Under the pieces are notes generated by a model. The model ran no database searches, was not told where the DNA came from, and was given only the letters and a program-made list of their open reading frames with translations. Source: Halobiforma nitratireducens JCM 10879 (GTDB taxonomy: Archaea > Halobacteriota > Halobacteria > Halobacteriales > Natrialbaceae). Taken from it: a DNA stretch of 34,917 bases. The DNA lies in NCBI RefSeq assembly GCF_000337895.1, contig NZ_AOMA01000125.1, forward strand, positions 50,211-85,127, read 5' to 3'. This document shows, in pieces, positions 17,035 through 25,305 of the stretch (its first letter is position 1; each line of letters starts with the position of its first letter). The position numbers and the translations under genes were made by a program.

Positions 17035-17117
17035 GCCGCGTCGCACGCTGACGCGGTCGAGAACGGAAAGATGACGCGACCGATACCCTCTTTTCGCCGC
17101 CGGATCGATGGGTGGGT

Positions 17118-18098
17118 ATGACTCACGATATTGCCGTCATCCCGGGCGACGGGATCGGCACGGAGGTGACGCCGGCGGCCGTCGAGGTCCTCGAGGCCCT
17201 CGAGATCGACTTCGAGTTTCACGAGGCCGACGCAGGCGACGCAGTGAAAGCGGAGACGGGCGAGGCCCTTCCCGAGGAAACCGACGACCTCGCGGCCTCG
17301 GCCGACGCGACGCTGTTCGGCGCGGCCGGCGACACCGCCGCCGACGTGATCCTCCCGTTGCGGGAGGCCGTCGACTCGTTCGTCAACGTCCGCCCAGCGA
17401 CGGCGTACCCGGGGATCGACGCCGTTCGTCCCGAAACGGACCTGGTCTTTCTGCGGGAGAACACGGAGGGCGTCTACGCAGGCCACGAGGACCGGCTGAG
17501 CGAGGACGTGTCGACGCTGACGCGAGTGGTCACCGAATCCGCGTCCCGTCGACTCGCCGAGTTCGCCTGCGACTACGTCGAGGACGGTGCCCACGACGGC
17601 TTCACGATCGTTCACAAGGCCAACGTGATGCGGGAGACCGACGGCCGCTTCCGTGACACCGTCGCCGAGGTTGCGGACGAACGCGGCGTCGCAACCGACG
17701 AGGTACTGATGGACGCGTTCGCGACGCGGGTCTGTCTCGACCCCGAACAGTTCGACGTAGTCGTCTGTCCGAACCTCGCGGGCGACGTGCTCTCGGACCT
17801 CGCAGCGGGACTGGTCGGCGGACTCGGCCTGCTACCGTCGGCCAACGTCGGCCCCGAACGCGGCCTGTTCGAACCCGTCCACGGCACCGCACCCGACATC
17901 GCCGGTGAAGGTATCGCAAACCCCGCCGCGACGATTCTCTCCGCTGCGATGCTGGTCGAGTTCCTCGGCTACGACGAGGCTGGCGCTGCCGTCCGCGAGG
18001 CCGTCGAAGCGACGCTCGAGGAGGGGCCGCGAACGCCGGACCTGGGCGGTGACGCCTCCACGGACGAGGTGACGGCGGCGATCGTCGACCGACTGTAG
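17118..18098 (+). CDS. leuB: 3-isopropylmalate dehydrogenase
   Basis: 326 aa from the ATG at 17118 ([19 protein letters not shown]), chosen over a GTG two codons upstream. NAD-dependent oxidative decarboxylation of 3-isopropylmalate, the third leucine-specific reaction. Family motifs: [16 protein letters not shown] (substrate Arg/Glu), [14 protein letters not shown] (catalytic Lys), [47 protein letters not shown] (metal Asp residues) and [24 protein letters not shown] (NAD binding). Close relatives include isocitrate and homoisocitrate dehydrogenases; the leu context decides the call. It appears to be a separate transcript, because the subtilase gene and ~80 bases with a ctctttt element precede it. 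Confidence 0.92.
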   Translation: MTHDIAVIPGDGIGTEVTPAAVEVLEALEIDFEFHEADAGDAVKAETGEALPEETDDLAASADATLFGAAGDTAADVILPLREAVDSFVNVRPATAYPGIDAVRPETDLVFLRENTEGVYAGHEDRLSEDVSTLTRVVTESASRRLAEFACDYVEDGAHDGFTIVHKANVMRETDGRFRDTVAEVADERGVATDEVLMDAFATRVCLDPEQFDVVVCPNLAGDVLSDLAAGLVGGLGLLPSANVGPERGLFEPVHGTAPDIAGEGIANPAATILSAAMLVEFLGYDEAGAAVREAVEATLEEGPRTPDLGGDASTDEVTAAIVDRL

Positions 18099-18154
18099 GG
18101 TAGCGGGTTCCAGTCGGCACGAACGTTATCAGGGGGGCCGTGGTATCGCCGGCC

Positions 18155-19228
18155 ATGACTCGAGACGACACCCTCGCCGGCGTCCAGTCCCGTACCATCG
18201 AGACCGACCGCCTCGAGACCCACGTCCTCGAGTCGGGCAGTCACGACGGCGATGGCGAGACGGTGATCTTCGTTCACGGCAACGTCTCTTCTTCGCGGTT
18301 CTTCGAGGACGTGATGGCCGACTTGCCGACGCGTCAGTACGCGGTCGCGCCGGATCTGCGGGGCTACGGCGACACGGAGACGAAGCCGGTCGACGCGACG
18401 AACGGACTGGGCGACTTCGCGAACGACCTACGGGCACTGCTCACCGAACTGGACCTCGAGACGCCCGTAACGCTGGTCGGCTGGTCGAACGGCGGCGGCG
18501 TCGCGATGCGGTACGCGATCGACGATCCCGACGCGGTTCGACAGCTCGTGCTCGTCAATCCCCTCTCGCCGTACGGGTTCGGCGGGACGAAGGACCTCGA
18601 GGGGACGCCGTGCTTCGACGATTACGCCGGCTCTGGCGGGGGGATCGGCAACGACGCGTTCGTGTCTGGGCTGGAAGACCGTGACCGAGGCGAGGAGGGT
18701 GAGGCCAGCCCGCGGAAGATCCTCCGGACGTACTACGTCGATCCGACCCACGAGTTCGACGAAGAGCGCGAGGAGTCGTATCTGACGGGGATGCTCGATA
18801 CGACGACGGGCGACGGGAACTACCCCGGTTCGGCCGTCGATAGCGACAACTGGCCTGGCGTCGCCCCGGGTGAGACGGGCGTGAACAACGCCATCTCGCC
18901 GAAGTACTGCGAACTCTCGGAAATCACGGCGATCGATGGCGACGCGAAACCGCCCGTTCTCTGGATTCGGGGTGACTCCGATCAGATCGTCTCCAACGAA
19001 TCGCTGTTCGACCTCGGGACGCTCGGCAAGATGGGCGAACTGCCGGGCTGGCCCGGCGAGGACGCGTTCCCGCCCCAGCCGATGGTCGACCAGACCCGGG
19101 CAGTGCTCGAGGCGTACGAAGACGACGGCGGCGAGTTCGAGGAGGTCGGCTTCGGAAACACTGGGCACGCACCTCACGTCGAGGTACCAAGCGACTTCGT
19201 GCGGGAACTCGAGTCGGTGTTGCGGTAA
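18155..19228 (+). CDS. Alpha/beta-fold hydrolase
   Basis: 357 aa from the ATG at 18155, with TATA-like cgttatc about 30 bases upstream. Canonical alpha/beta hydrolase features: VIFVHGNVSSSRFFEDV (oxyanion HG), the nucleophile elbow GWSNGGG (Ser), the acid in LWIRGDSDQIVSNES, and His in GNTGHAPHVEVPSDF. There is a long cap insertion of ~120 residues between the nucleophile and the acid (YGFGGTKDLEGTP to ISPKYCELSEI), larger than in typical epoxide hydrolase or haloperoxidase relatives. The substrate is unknown. No operon partner is evident. Confidence 0.88.
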   Translation: MTRDDTLAGVQSRTIETDRLETHVLESGSHDGDGETVIFVHGNVSSSRFFEDVMADLPTRQYAVAPDLRGYGDTETKPVDATNGLGDFANDLRALLTELDLETPVTLVGWSNGGGVAMRYAIDDPDAVRQLVLVNPLSPYGFGGTKDLEGTPCFDDYAGSGGGIGNDAFVSGLEDRDRGEEGEASPRKILRTYYVDPTHEFDEEREESYLTGMLDTTTGDGNYPGSAVDSDNWPGVAPGETGVNNAISPKYCELSEITAIDGDAKPPVLWIRGDSDQIVSNESLFDLGTLGKMGELPGWPGEDAFPPQPMVDQTRAVLEAYEDDGGEFEEVGFGNTGHAPHVEVPSDFVRELESVLR

Positions 19229-19263
19229 GTGGCGGTCGGTACCAGCGGCCTGCCGTTTCGGCG

Positions 19264-20052
19264 TCAGGCGACCTCGAGTGCTGTCCGATCCGCGCCGGCG
19301 AGTTCGACCAGGGCGTCGGCCTCGAGCGGGTGACAGTCCCCGGGGACGACGAGCAGGTGCAGCGGATTGCCGAACTCCCGGCCGGCGAGTTCGGTCATCG
19401 TCCCGGCCTCGATTCGCGGATCGGGGCTGCCCGCGCGAGCGACGACGACGCCCACCAGCTCGGGGTACTCCTCGGCCAGCAGCTCCGCCCCGATGTCTGC
19501 GGTCATGTACTCGTCGTCGTCGGTCAGTTCGTGTCCAACCTTGATATCGAGGTAGACGACCGTGTGCAGCCCGTCCGCGCGGTTCGCTTCGAGTGTCTCC
19601 GTCACGCTACTGGGGAGGCCGTCGGCCCCGTGGGCGTAGGGGAACGGAAGGGTCGTCGCCTTGCCGAACCGGTAGTTCTGCAGGCCAGTCAGCGAACTGG
19701 CCGCCGTCTGGGCGGTGATGCCGTGGATCACCCGCGTCTCGATCCCGCGGTCGTGGGCCCGCAGCCGGAGGTCGACGTGTGTCGTCGAGATCATCGTATC
19801 GCCCGCCGTAAGGAAGGCGACATCCTCGTTCTCGGCCGCCTCGAGCATCTCGTCGGGCTCCTGTTCGACGCCCGCGCGGTCCCGGACCTCGATCTCGCAG
19901 TCGTGGTGGGCCTCGAGGTCCTCGATCGTTGTCCCGATCAGCGTACTGGTGTAGAACTCGGCGTAGACCCGGTCGGCGTTTCGCAGGGCTTCCCGGCCTT
20001 CGACGGTGATCGATCGCTCGTCGTAGAGCCCGAGACCGATGAACGTGAGCAT
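19264..20052 (-). CDS. dphB: Diphthine synthase
   Basis: 262 aa from the ATG at 20052 (MLTFIGLGLYDERSITVEGREAL); the 14 residues upstream in frame do not match the family. A SAM-dependent methyltransferase of the tetrapyrrole methylase fold that modifies the elongation factor 2 histidine during diphthamide synthesis. Motifs: FIGLGLYDERSIT (first glycine loop), YAEFYTS, VAFLTAGDTMISTTHVDLRLRA, GITAQTAASSLTGLQNYRFGKATTLPFP and VVARAGSPDP. Length and motif order are normal. It is transcribed against the upstream hydrolase gene and divergent from the metalloregulator. Confidence 0.94.
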   Translation of the reverse strand: MLTFIGLGLYDERSITVEGREALRNADRVYAEFYTSTLIGTTIEDLEAHHDCEIEVRDRAGVEQEPDEMLEAAENEDVAFLTAGDTMISTTHVDLRLRAHDRGIETRVIHGITAQTAASSLTGLQNYRFGKATTLPFPYAHGADGLPSSVTETLEANRADGLHTVVYLDIKVGHELTDDDEYMTADIGAELLAEEYPELVGVVVARAGSPDPRIEAGTMTELAGREFGNPLHLLVVPGDCHPLEADALVELAGADRTALEVA

Positions 20053-20187
20053 ACTCCTCGTACTCGCAGGCGGCGGGTCAAGGTTTCGAGTCACCGGTGG
20101 CCGTGCCCGTGGTCGTTCCCTCGAGCCCGACAGTACGACGAGACGAGCACAGTTTCCTGCTCGAGGTGTGTTTCGCCCAGGCCATAG

Positions 20188-20205
20188 TATTAGATGGGGC
20201 TAATA
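20188..20205. promoter_or_regulatory. DtxR-type operator upstream of the metalloregulator gene
   Basis: TATTAG-atgggg-CTAATA is an inverted repeat with perfect 6-bp arms, just upstream of the TATA box (aatttatt, 20223-20230) of the DtxR-family gene. The arms TTAG/CTAA match the outer half-sites of known DtxR/IdeR boxes. A second copy with the same spacing precedes the ZIP transporter gene. This suggests autoregulation. Confidence 0.6.
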
Positions 20206-20256
20206 ATACAATTCAACTGAGCAAATTTATTGTAGCCCGTCGAAAAACACCCGTCG

Positions 20257-20943
20257 ATGGATCTCAGTCCGATCGCGGAGGACTACCTCACGGTCATCTA
20301 CCACCTCGAGAACGAACACGAACGACCCGTTCGAACGGCCGAGATCGGCGACGAAATCGGCGTGACGGCACCGTCGGTAACGAGCATGCTCGACAACCTG
20401 GATGAAGAGGGGCTGGTCGACTACACGCCCTACGAGGGCGTCGAGCTGACCGAAGAAGGGGAGCTGGTCGTCCGTCGGCTGATCAGGAATCACCGACTGC
20501 TCGAGACGTTCCTGACCGACCACCTCGGCTACGACTGGACCGACGTCCACGAGGAGGCAGACCGACTCGAGCACTACGTCAGCGACGAGTTGGCACGCCG
20601 GCTCTCGGCGTTTCTGGGGGACCCGGCAACCGATTCCCACGGCGATCCGATCCCGAACGCGGATCTGACGATGCCCGAGGAAACACCGTATACGCCGTTG
20701 TCCGAGCGTGAGGTTGGCGAGACAGTCGTCATCGAGCAGGTACCCCACCGGGACCCCGACGTTCGGGAGTTCCTCTCGGACGCCGGCATCGGACCCGGTA
20801 CCAACGTAACGATCGACGACGTGCCGCCGGTCGATCTGCTCACCGTCGAACTCACGTCCGAGACTCGTACGGTAACGTTACCGGTCCGCGTTGCACGGCG
20901 TATTGGTACGCGATCCATAGAGAATCGAAGTGTATTAGACTAG
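20257..20943 (+). CDS. DtxR/MntR-family metal-dependent transcriptional regulator
   Basis: 228 aa from the ATG at 20257, 30 bases behind the TATA box aatttatt. Residues 1-65 are the winged helix (LSPIAEDYLTVIYHLENEHERPVRTAEIGDEIGVTAPSVTSML). Residues ~70-140 form the metal-binding and dimerisation domain (LIRNHRLLETFLTDHLGYDWTDVHEEADRLEHYVSDEL) with the usual His/Glu ligands. Residues ~150-220 are a FeoA/SH3-like domain (LSEREVGETVVIEQV to VTLPVRVARRIG). The family represses or activates metal-uptake genes in response to Fe2+ or Mn2+. It is flanked by two matching dyads and followed by a ZIP transporter gene, which is its probable target. Confidence 0.93.
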   Translation: MDLSPIAEDYLTVIYHLENEHERPVRTAEIGDEIGVTAPSVTSMLDNLDEEGLVDYTPYEGVELTEEGELVVRRLIRNHRLLETFLTDHLGYDWTDVHEEADRLEHYVSDELARRLSAFLGDPATDSHGDPIPNADLTMPEETPYTPLSEREVGETVVIEQVPHRDPDVREFLSDAGIGPGTNVTIDDVPPVDLLTVELTSETRTVTLPVRVARRIGTRSIENRSVLD

Positions 20944-20948
20944 TCTAA
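20933..20948. promoter_or_regulatory. DtxR-type operator upstream of the ZIP transporter gene
   Basis: TATTAG-actagt-CTAA, containing the 14-bp perfect palindrome ttagactagtctaa at 20935-20948. It overlaps the stop codon of the regulator gene and sits about 30 bases upstream of the TATA-like caaatat at 20974-20980. It shares TATTAG-N6-CTAA with the site at 20188-20205. Confidence 0.65.
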
Positions 20949-20973
20949 CTAACTCATTCCACCAAGCAAAGTT

Positions 20974-20980
20974 CAAATAT
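20974..20980 (+). promoter_or_regulatory. TATA box of the mini-ORF/ZIP transcript
   Basis: caaatat is centred 26 bases before the ATG at 21003, which predicts a leaderless transcript that starts with the mini-ORF and not with the ZIP gene at 21110. Confidence 0.5.
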
Positions 20981-21002
20981 CCCTTCTCGAAATCGGTGGG
21001 TG

Positions 21003-21113
21003 ATGAGAGATAGCTTGGCCAGTGGACACGTGTCGTCCACGACTACGATCGTATCGACGGTATCGCCGACGACGGAGTCACAGTCACAGTTGTCTTGGGG
21101 TGAGAACAGATGA
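21003..21113 (+). CDS. Leaderless mini-ORF overlapping the ZIP transporter gene (36 aa)
   Basis: ATG at 21003, reading MRDSLASGHVSSTTTIV and ending SWGENR, with a TGA at 21111-21113 that overlaps the ZIP start codon as ATGA. It is rich in Ser and Thr, with one His and no Cys. It is the first start codon of the predicted transcript, so its translation would deliver ribosomes to the ZIP gene. No homology is recognised. It could be a leader peptide, or it could be the product of an upstream misplacement of the ZIP start. Confidence 0.45.
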   Translation: MRDSLASGHVSSTTTIVSTVSPTTESQSQLSWGENR

Positions 21114-22042
21114 ACGATCGGGGCTCGGTCCCGCGACCGATTCTGGCGATTGCTCCAGTCGTCGTACTCGCCATCGTCGCGGGGCTGTTGTACTTCACCT
21201 CCCCCTTCGGAGATTTCGAGGGGATGGCGGAGGCATCGACGGCGGATGTGATGTGGATGATGACCATCATCGGGCTCCTCGCCGGAGTGATGCCGGTTAT
21301 GATCGGGATGTTGTGGTTCCCGTTCATCAAATCGCTCGATAGCCTGTGGGTACACGCGATGCTCGCGTTGTCGGCAGGTATCCTGGCGTTTATCGGCATC
21401 GAGATGGTCGAAGAGATGGTCGAGAGCGGTGAGGCGATGGCTGAGGCCGGAGCCAGCACGCAAGAACTCTCCATCGCAGGTATCGCTGGAGTCGTCACTG
21501 TCGTTGGGACGTTCTACCTGATGAAGATATTCAGCCAGTGGCGCTTGAACGCCGCGTTGGGTGAGACGAACGTCGGTCTCAAGGTAGGCTACATGATCGC
21601 GATCGGCCTCGGTCTCCACAGCGTCGGCGAGGGGCTGGCGATCGGGACCTCGTTTGCCACCGGGGCGTACTCGGCCGTGACCATCCTCATCATCGGCTTC
21701 GTCCTCCACAACATCACCGAAGGGCTGTCGATCGTCGCTGCTCTCGCCCGTGACGCCGCCCGCCCGCCGCTGTATCACTTCGCCGCCGTCGGTCTCCTCG
21801 CAGGCGGCCCGCTGGTGTTCGGCAGCTGGCTCGGGGTCTTTGCGTTCTCCCCGTTGATCGCAATCGTCTTCCTCGGGATCGGTGTCGGTGCCATCGTCGA
21901 AGTCATCTGGGAAGTCACGGAACTCGTCCGTTTCGACGCGGAGACGGTCGTCGGATGGACGACTGGCGTCCCCTTCGTCGGTGGCATCGTACTAATGTTC
22001 CTCCTCGAGGAGGTGCTCGTCGAGGGGATACTGCTCGGCTGA
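21110..22042 (+). CDS. ZIP-family metal transporter
   Basis: 310 aa from the ATG at 21110, with about eight membrane segments starting at PILAIAPVVVLAIVAGLLYF. The two ZIP signature helices are clear: GLGLHSVGEGLAIGTSF (TM4, HxxxEG) and GFVLHNITEGLSIVAAL (TM5, HxxxE). These form the binuclear metal site. An acidic loop after TM3 (IEMVEEMVESGEAMAEAG) replaces the His-rich loop of many eukaryotic members. ZIP proteins import Zn2+, Fe2+ or Mn2+. The DtxR-type regulator and operator upstream favour Mn or Fe. A GC-rich inverted repeat (gcgttc/gaacgc, 22045-22059) follows the stop. Confidence 0.92.
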   Translation: MNDRGSVPRPILAIAPVVVLAIVAGLLYFTSPFGDFEGMAEASTADVMWMMTIIGLLAGVMPVMIGMLWFPFIKSLDSLWVHAMLALSAGILAFIGIEMVEEMVESGEAMAEAGASTQELSIAGIAGVVTVVGTFYLMKIFSQWRLNAALGETNVGLKVGYMIAIGLGLHSVGEGLAIGTSFATGAYSAVTILIIGFVLHNITEGLSIVAALARDAARPPLYHFAAVGLLAGGPLVFGSWLGVFAFSPLIAIVFLGIGVGAIVEVIWEVTELVRFDAETVVGWTTGVPFVGGIVLMFLLEEVLVEGILLG

Positions 22043-22086
22043 GGCGTTCCGGGAACGCGCCGTTGCAACCGTCACACCAACAATCC

Positions 22087-22100
22087 GATTATCGATAATC
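22087..22100. repeat. 14-bp perfect palindrome in the ZIP-DapA relic gap
   Basis: gattatcgataatc reads the same on both strands and is AT-rich within a GC-rich intergenic stretch (22043-22296) that has no gene. It may be a regulator site. No adjacent promoter element was found at the expected distance. Confidence 0.45.
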
Positions 22101-22296
22101 AAGCGTGTGATCGGGGAAAGCGACGAGGCTACCGGTGACGGACGGTCGAGAGAGATCGGCCGTCTAACCGCTTCGCCGGGCCGGCAGAAAGCGAGCGACG
22201 ACGCTGGACCGATCGCAGGTTTCGGCAAGTGCTTCCACGAACTGGCGGAGCCGTGGGAGTAGATACGCTTTTGCGACTCCCCGAAAACCATCGGAT

Positions 22297-22629
22297 ATGA
22301 ACTTTCGCCTTCGACGGGCGCTCGCGGGGATCACGTGTCCGCTCGTGACGCCGTTCGACGTGGACGGGGAAGTCGACGAGACCCTGACCCCCCTGTCAGA
22401 CCTGGGCGATCACCCGTTGGCGGGCGGGACCAAGCGGAGAACGCCACTCCGGTCGGCCGTCTCGGAACCGGTCGAGGCTTGCGGCGAAGACGTGTTTACA
22501 CCGGAGACCAACGCAGCGGTCGCCTACCCAGACGTGGGTTCCGACGACGCCGTTCGGCGGCCGCTGGTCGAGGTGCCCCAGAACCGCTCGCGAATCGAAG
22601 CCGCCGTGGTCCCACTTCTCGAGACATGA
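22297..22629 (+). pseudogene. Relic of a DapA/N-acetylneuraminate lyase-family gene
   Basis: The 110-codon frame opens LAGITCPLVTPFDVDGEVDE, the N-terminal signature of the dihydrodipicolinate synthase/NAL family (G-x-x-x-P-x-V-TPF). It continues with a scrap resembling DHLLAGG-type helix sequence (DHPLAGG). It ends with segments reminiscent of the family's C-terminal part (TNAAVAY, then RPLVEVPQNRSRIEAAV). The ~300-residue family core, including the GTTGE loop, the catalytic Tyr and the Schiff-base Lys, is missing. A promoter-like atacgctttt remains 30 bases upstream. It looks like an internal-deletion relic that stayed open by chance. Its end overlaps the mutL start. Confidence 0.6.
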
Positions 22630-24980
22630 CCGGCGAATCTGATGCTTCCGCGGGCGATACGGAACGGTCGTCCAACGACGGGGACGCCAGTACCGACACC
22701 GAAATCCACCGACTCGATGAGGACACTGTCGCCCGGATCGCCGCCGGCGAAGTCGTTGAGCGGCCCGCCAGCGCAGTGAAAGAACTCGTCGAGAACAGCC
22801 TGGACGCCGACGCCTCGCGGGTCGACGTTACCGTCGAGGAAGGCGGCACCGAACTGATCAGGGTCGCCGACGACGGCAGCGGGATGACCGAAGCCGACCT
22901 GCGGGCCGCGGTCCGCCAGCACACGACGAGCAAGATCGAGGACCTCACGGACCTCGAGTCCGGAGTCTCGACGCTCGGCTTCCGGGGCGAGGCCTTGCAC
23001 ACCATCGGGTCGGTCTCGCGGCTGACGCTTCGCTCGAGGCCGCGGGACGGGAGCGAAGCGGGCACGGAACTCGTTTACGAAGGCGGCGACGTCGCCTCTG
23101 TCGAACCGGCGGGCTGTCCCGAGGGGACCGTCGTCGAGGTCGCAGACCTCTTTTACAACACGCCCGCTCGCCGGAAGTTCCTCAAGACCACGGCGACCGA
23201 GTTCGCCCACGTCAACCGCGTCGTCACGAGGTACGCACTGGCGAACCCGGACGTGGCGGTCTCGCTGACCCACGACGGCCGCGAGGTGTTCGCCACGACC
23301 GGCCAGGGCGACCTCCAGGCCGCGGTGCTGTCGGTCTACGGTCGCGAGGTCGCGTCCGCGATGATCCCGGTCGGGGCCGACGGAGACGATCTGCCGCCAG
23401 GGCCGGTCGACGCGATTTCGGGGCTCGTGAGTCATCCGGAGACGAACCGCTCGAGTCGCGAATATCTCGCTACCTACGTCAACGACCGGGCGGTGACCGC
23501 CGACGCGATCCGCGAAGGGATCATGGGAGCCTACGGCACGCAGTTGGGGAGCGACCGCTACCCGTTCGTGACCCTCTTCCTCGAGGTGCCCGGCGACGCC
23601 GTGGACGTGAACGTCCACCCGCGCAAGCGGGAGGTACGGTTCGACGACGACGATGCCGTCCGCCGGCAGGTCGACGCCGCGGTGGAATCGGCGCTGCTCG
23701 AACACGGGCTCTTGCGGTCGCGAGCGCCCCGCGGCCGCTCAGCGCCCGGCGAGGCACGCGTCGAGCCGGATCGGACCCCATCGTCGGCGAAGCGAGCGCG
23801 AGACGGAGATTCCTCGAGACAGACGGGGATGGACGACGCCGCGGGCGACGAGGACGACAGCAGGGAGTCGAAATCCCACGGACGTTCGGGTGACGAGGGC
23901 GACTCGCCGACCGCCTCCGACGGCTCCGACGAGGGGAGCAACGCGTCTCTGTCGAGGGCGGATACGGATGCGGATACGGCCGAGCCGGAGCCCGAGGAAA
24001 ACGCGGGTTCCGGAGCCGGAGGATCGACCACAGCGACTGGACCGACTCGAGGTGGCGGGGAAACGGATCGAAGTGGGGCCGAGGACAGTCCGGAACCGGA
24101 ACCGGAACCGGAACCAGAACCAGAACTGGAATCCAGCTCCGAGACGGCTCCATCGACAGCAGCGTCGGCCAGCCCAGACGATCCTGCTCCTGGTGCCAAG
24201 CGGCGAACCACGACACTCGAGTCCGGGGATGGCGACGACGAGCCGGACCAGCAAGCGACAAGCGACGCTCACACTCGCGACCGCGAGTCCGACCGCAAGC
24301 GCAAGTTCGACGGGCCCACCGAACAGCGGACGCTCTCGGGCGACCGGGCCACCGGCGAGCGGACCGACTTCGACTCGCTGCCACCGCTGCGGGTTATGGG
24401 ACAGCTGGACGATACGTATCTCGTCTGTGAGACGCCCGACGGGCTCGCGTTGATCGACCAGCACGCCGCCGACGAGCGGGTCAACTACGAGCGGCTGCGA
24501 GATGCCTTCGCCGACGACCCGCCCGCACAGGCGCTCGCCGATCCCGTCGAACTCGAGCTCACCGCCGCCGAAGCCGAGGCCTTCGCGGGCTATGCCGACG
24601 CCCTCGAGCGGCTGGGGTTCTACGCCGATCGGATCGACGGCCGAACGGTGGCCGTGACGACCGTTCCGGCCGTCCTCGAGGAGACACTCGAGCCCGAACA
24701 CCTGCGTGACGTGCTCACCTCGTTCGTCGAGGGCGATCGGGAAGCGGGCGCGGAGACGGTCGACGAACTGGCCGATGAGTTCCTCGGGGACCTGGCCTGT
24801 TATCCTTCGGTGACCGGAAACACCTCGCTAACGGAGGGGTCGGTCGTCGACCTGCTCGCGACGTTAGACGACTGCGAGAACCCCTACTCCTGTCCACACG
24901 GACGGCCGGTGGTCGTCCAGTTCGACGAGCGGGAAATCGAGGATCGATTCGAGCGAGATTATCCCGGTCACGGTGACTGA
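22626..24980 (+). CDS. mutL: DNA mismatch repair protein MutL
   Basis: 784 aa. The N-terminal GHKL ATPase has VARIAAGEVVERPASAVKELVENSLDA, DDGSGM and GFRGEALHTIGSVSRL, then FYNTPARRKFLK and the transducer with VNVHPRKREVRF. A long disordered acidic linker (~residues 375-585) includes a Glu-Pro dipeptide run from hexanucleotide repeats at 24091-24129. The C-terminal dimerisation domain carries the endonuclease motif DQHA-x2-E-x4-E (DQHAADERVNYERL) and CPHGRP, so this MutL should nick DNA itself, as in organisms without MutH. No mutS gene adjoins. The start at 22626 overlaps the DapA-family relic, and no clear TATA box is seen near it. Confidence 0.95.
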   Translation: MTGESDASAGDTERSSNDGDASTDTEIHRLDEDTVARIAAGEVVERPASAVKELVENSLDADASRVDVTVEEGGTELIRVADDGSGMTEADLRAAVRQHTTSKIEDLTDLESGVSTLGFRGEALHTIGSVSRLTLRSRPRDGSEAGTELVYEGGDVASVEPAGCPEGTVVEVADLFYNTPARRKFLKTTATEFAHVNRVVTRYALANPDVAVSLTHDGREVFATTGQGDLQAAVLSVYGREVASAMIPVGADGDDLPPGPVDAISGLVSHPETNRSSREYLATYVNDRAVTADAIREGIMGAYGTQLGSDRYPFVTLFLEVPGDAVDVNVHPRKREVRFDDDDAVRRQVDAAVESALLEHGLLRSRAPRGRSAPGEARVEPDRTPSSAKRARDGDSSRQTGMDDAAGDEDDSRESKSHGRSGDEGDSPTASDGSDEGSNASLSRADTDADTAEPEPEENAGSGAGGSTTATGPTRGGGETDRSGAEDSPEPEPEPEPEPELESSSETAPSTAASASPDDPAPGAKRRTTTLESGDGDDEPDQQATSDAHTRDRESDRKRKFDGPTEQRTLSGDRATGERTDFDSLPPLRVMGQLDDTYLVCETPDGLALIDQHAADERVNYERLRDAFADDPPAQALADPVELELTAAEAEAFAGYADALERLGFYADRIDGRTVAVTTVPAVLEETLEPEHLRDVLTSFVEGDREAGAETVDELADEFLGDLACYPSVTGNTSLTEGSVVDLLATLDDCENPYSCPHGRPVVVQFDEREIEDRFERDYPGHGD

Positions 24981-25026
24981 CGGCGCGACTCACGGCCCGC
25001 CTCCGGCGGTTTCGCCTTTACAGACT

Positions 25027-25050
25027 AGGAGAATGCCCCGGGGCTTGACC
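25027..25050. mobile_element. Possible solo IS200/IS605-type end or palindromic relic
   Basis: AGGAGAAT is followed by the palindrome GCCCCGGGGC (25035-25044) overlapping GGCTTGA. The same two words, AGGAGAAT and GGCTTGA, occur at 34829 and 34843 around another hairpin with almost the same spacing (15 against 14 bases). This order resembles ends of haloarchaeal IS200/IS605 elements as I remember them. No tnpA or tnpB coding remains, and the rest of the mutL-rtcA gap (24981-25305) shows no gene. Confidence 0.25.
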
Positions 25051-25305
25051 GCCGTCGCGGTCGTCGACGTGCGAGCGCCTGTGTTCTGTGGCCGGCGAGT
25101 CCAGTTGCACTGCGTTTCTCGTCGGTAAGTCGCGTTCGCGTTCGGTTGTGACCCGCCGAACGGTCGAAATTCGCGGACCCAGCGATCGCGATCGATCTCT
25201 CGGGACGGTAGCTGGAGCGGAAGCAGGGGGATGGGCCGTGGGCGAAAACGAGACCGGGACACGAACGACGGTACGGCTACGACCCTCGAGTCCGTACGTC
25301 CGCCC

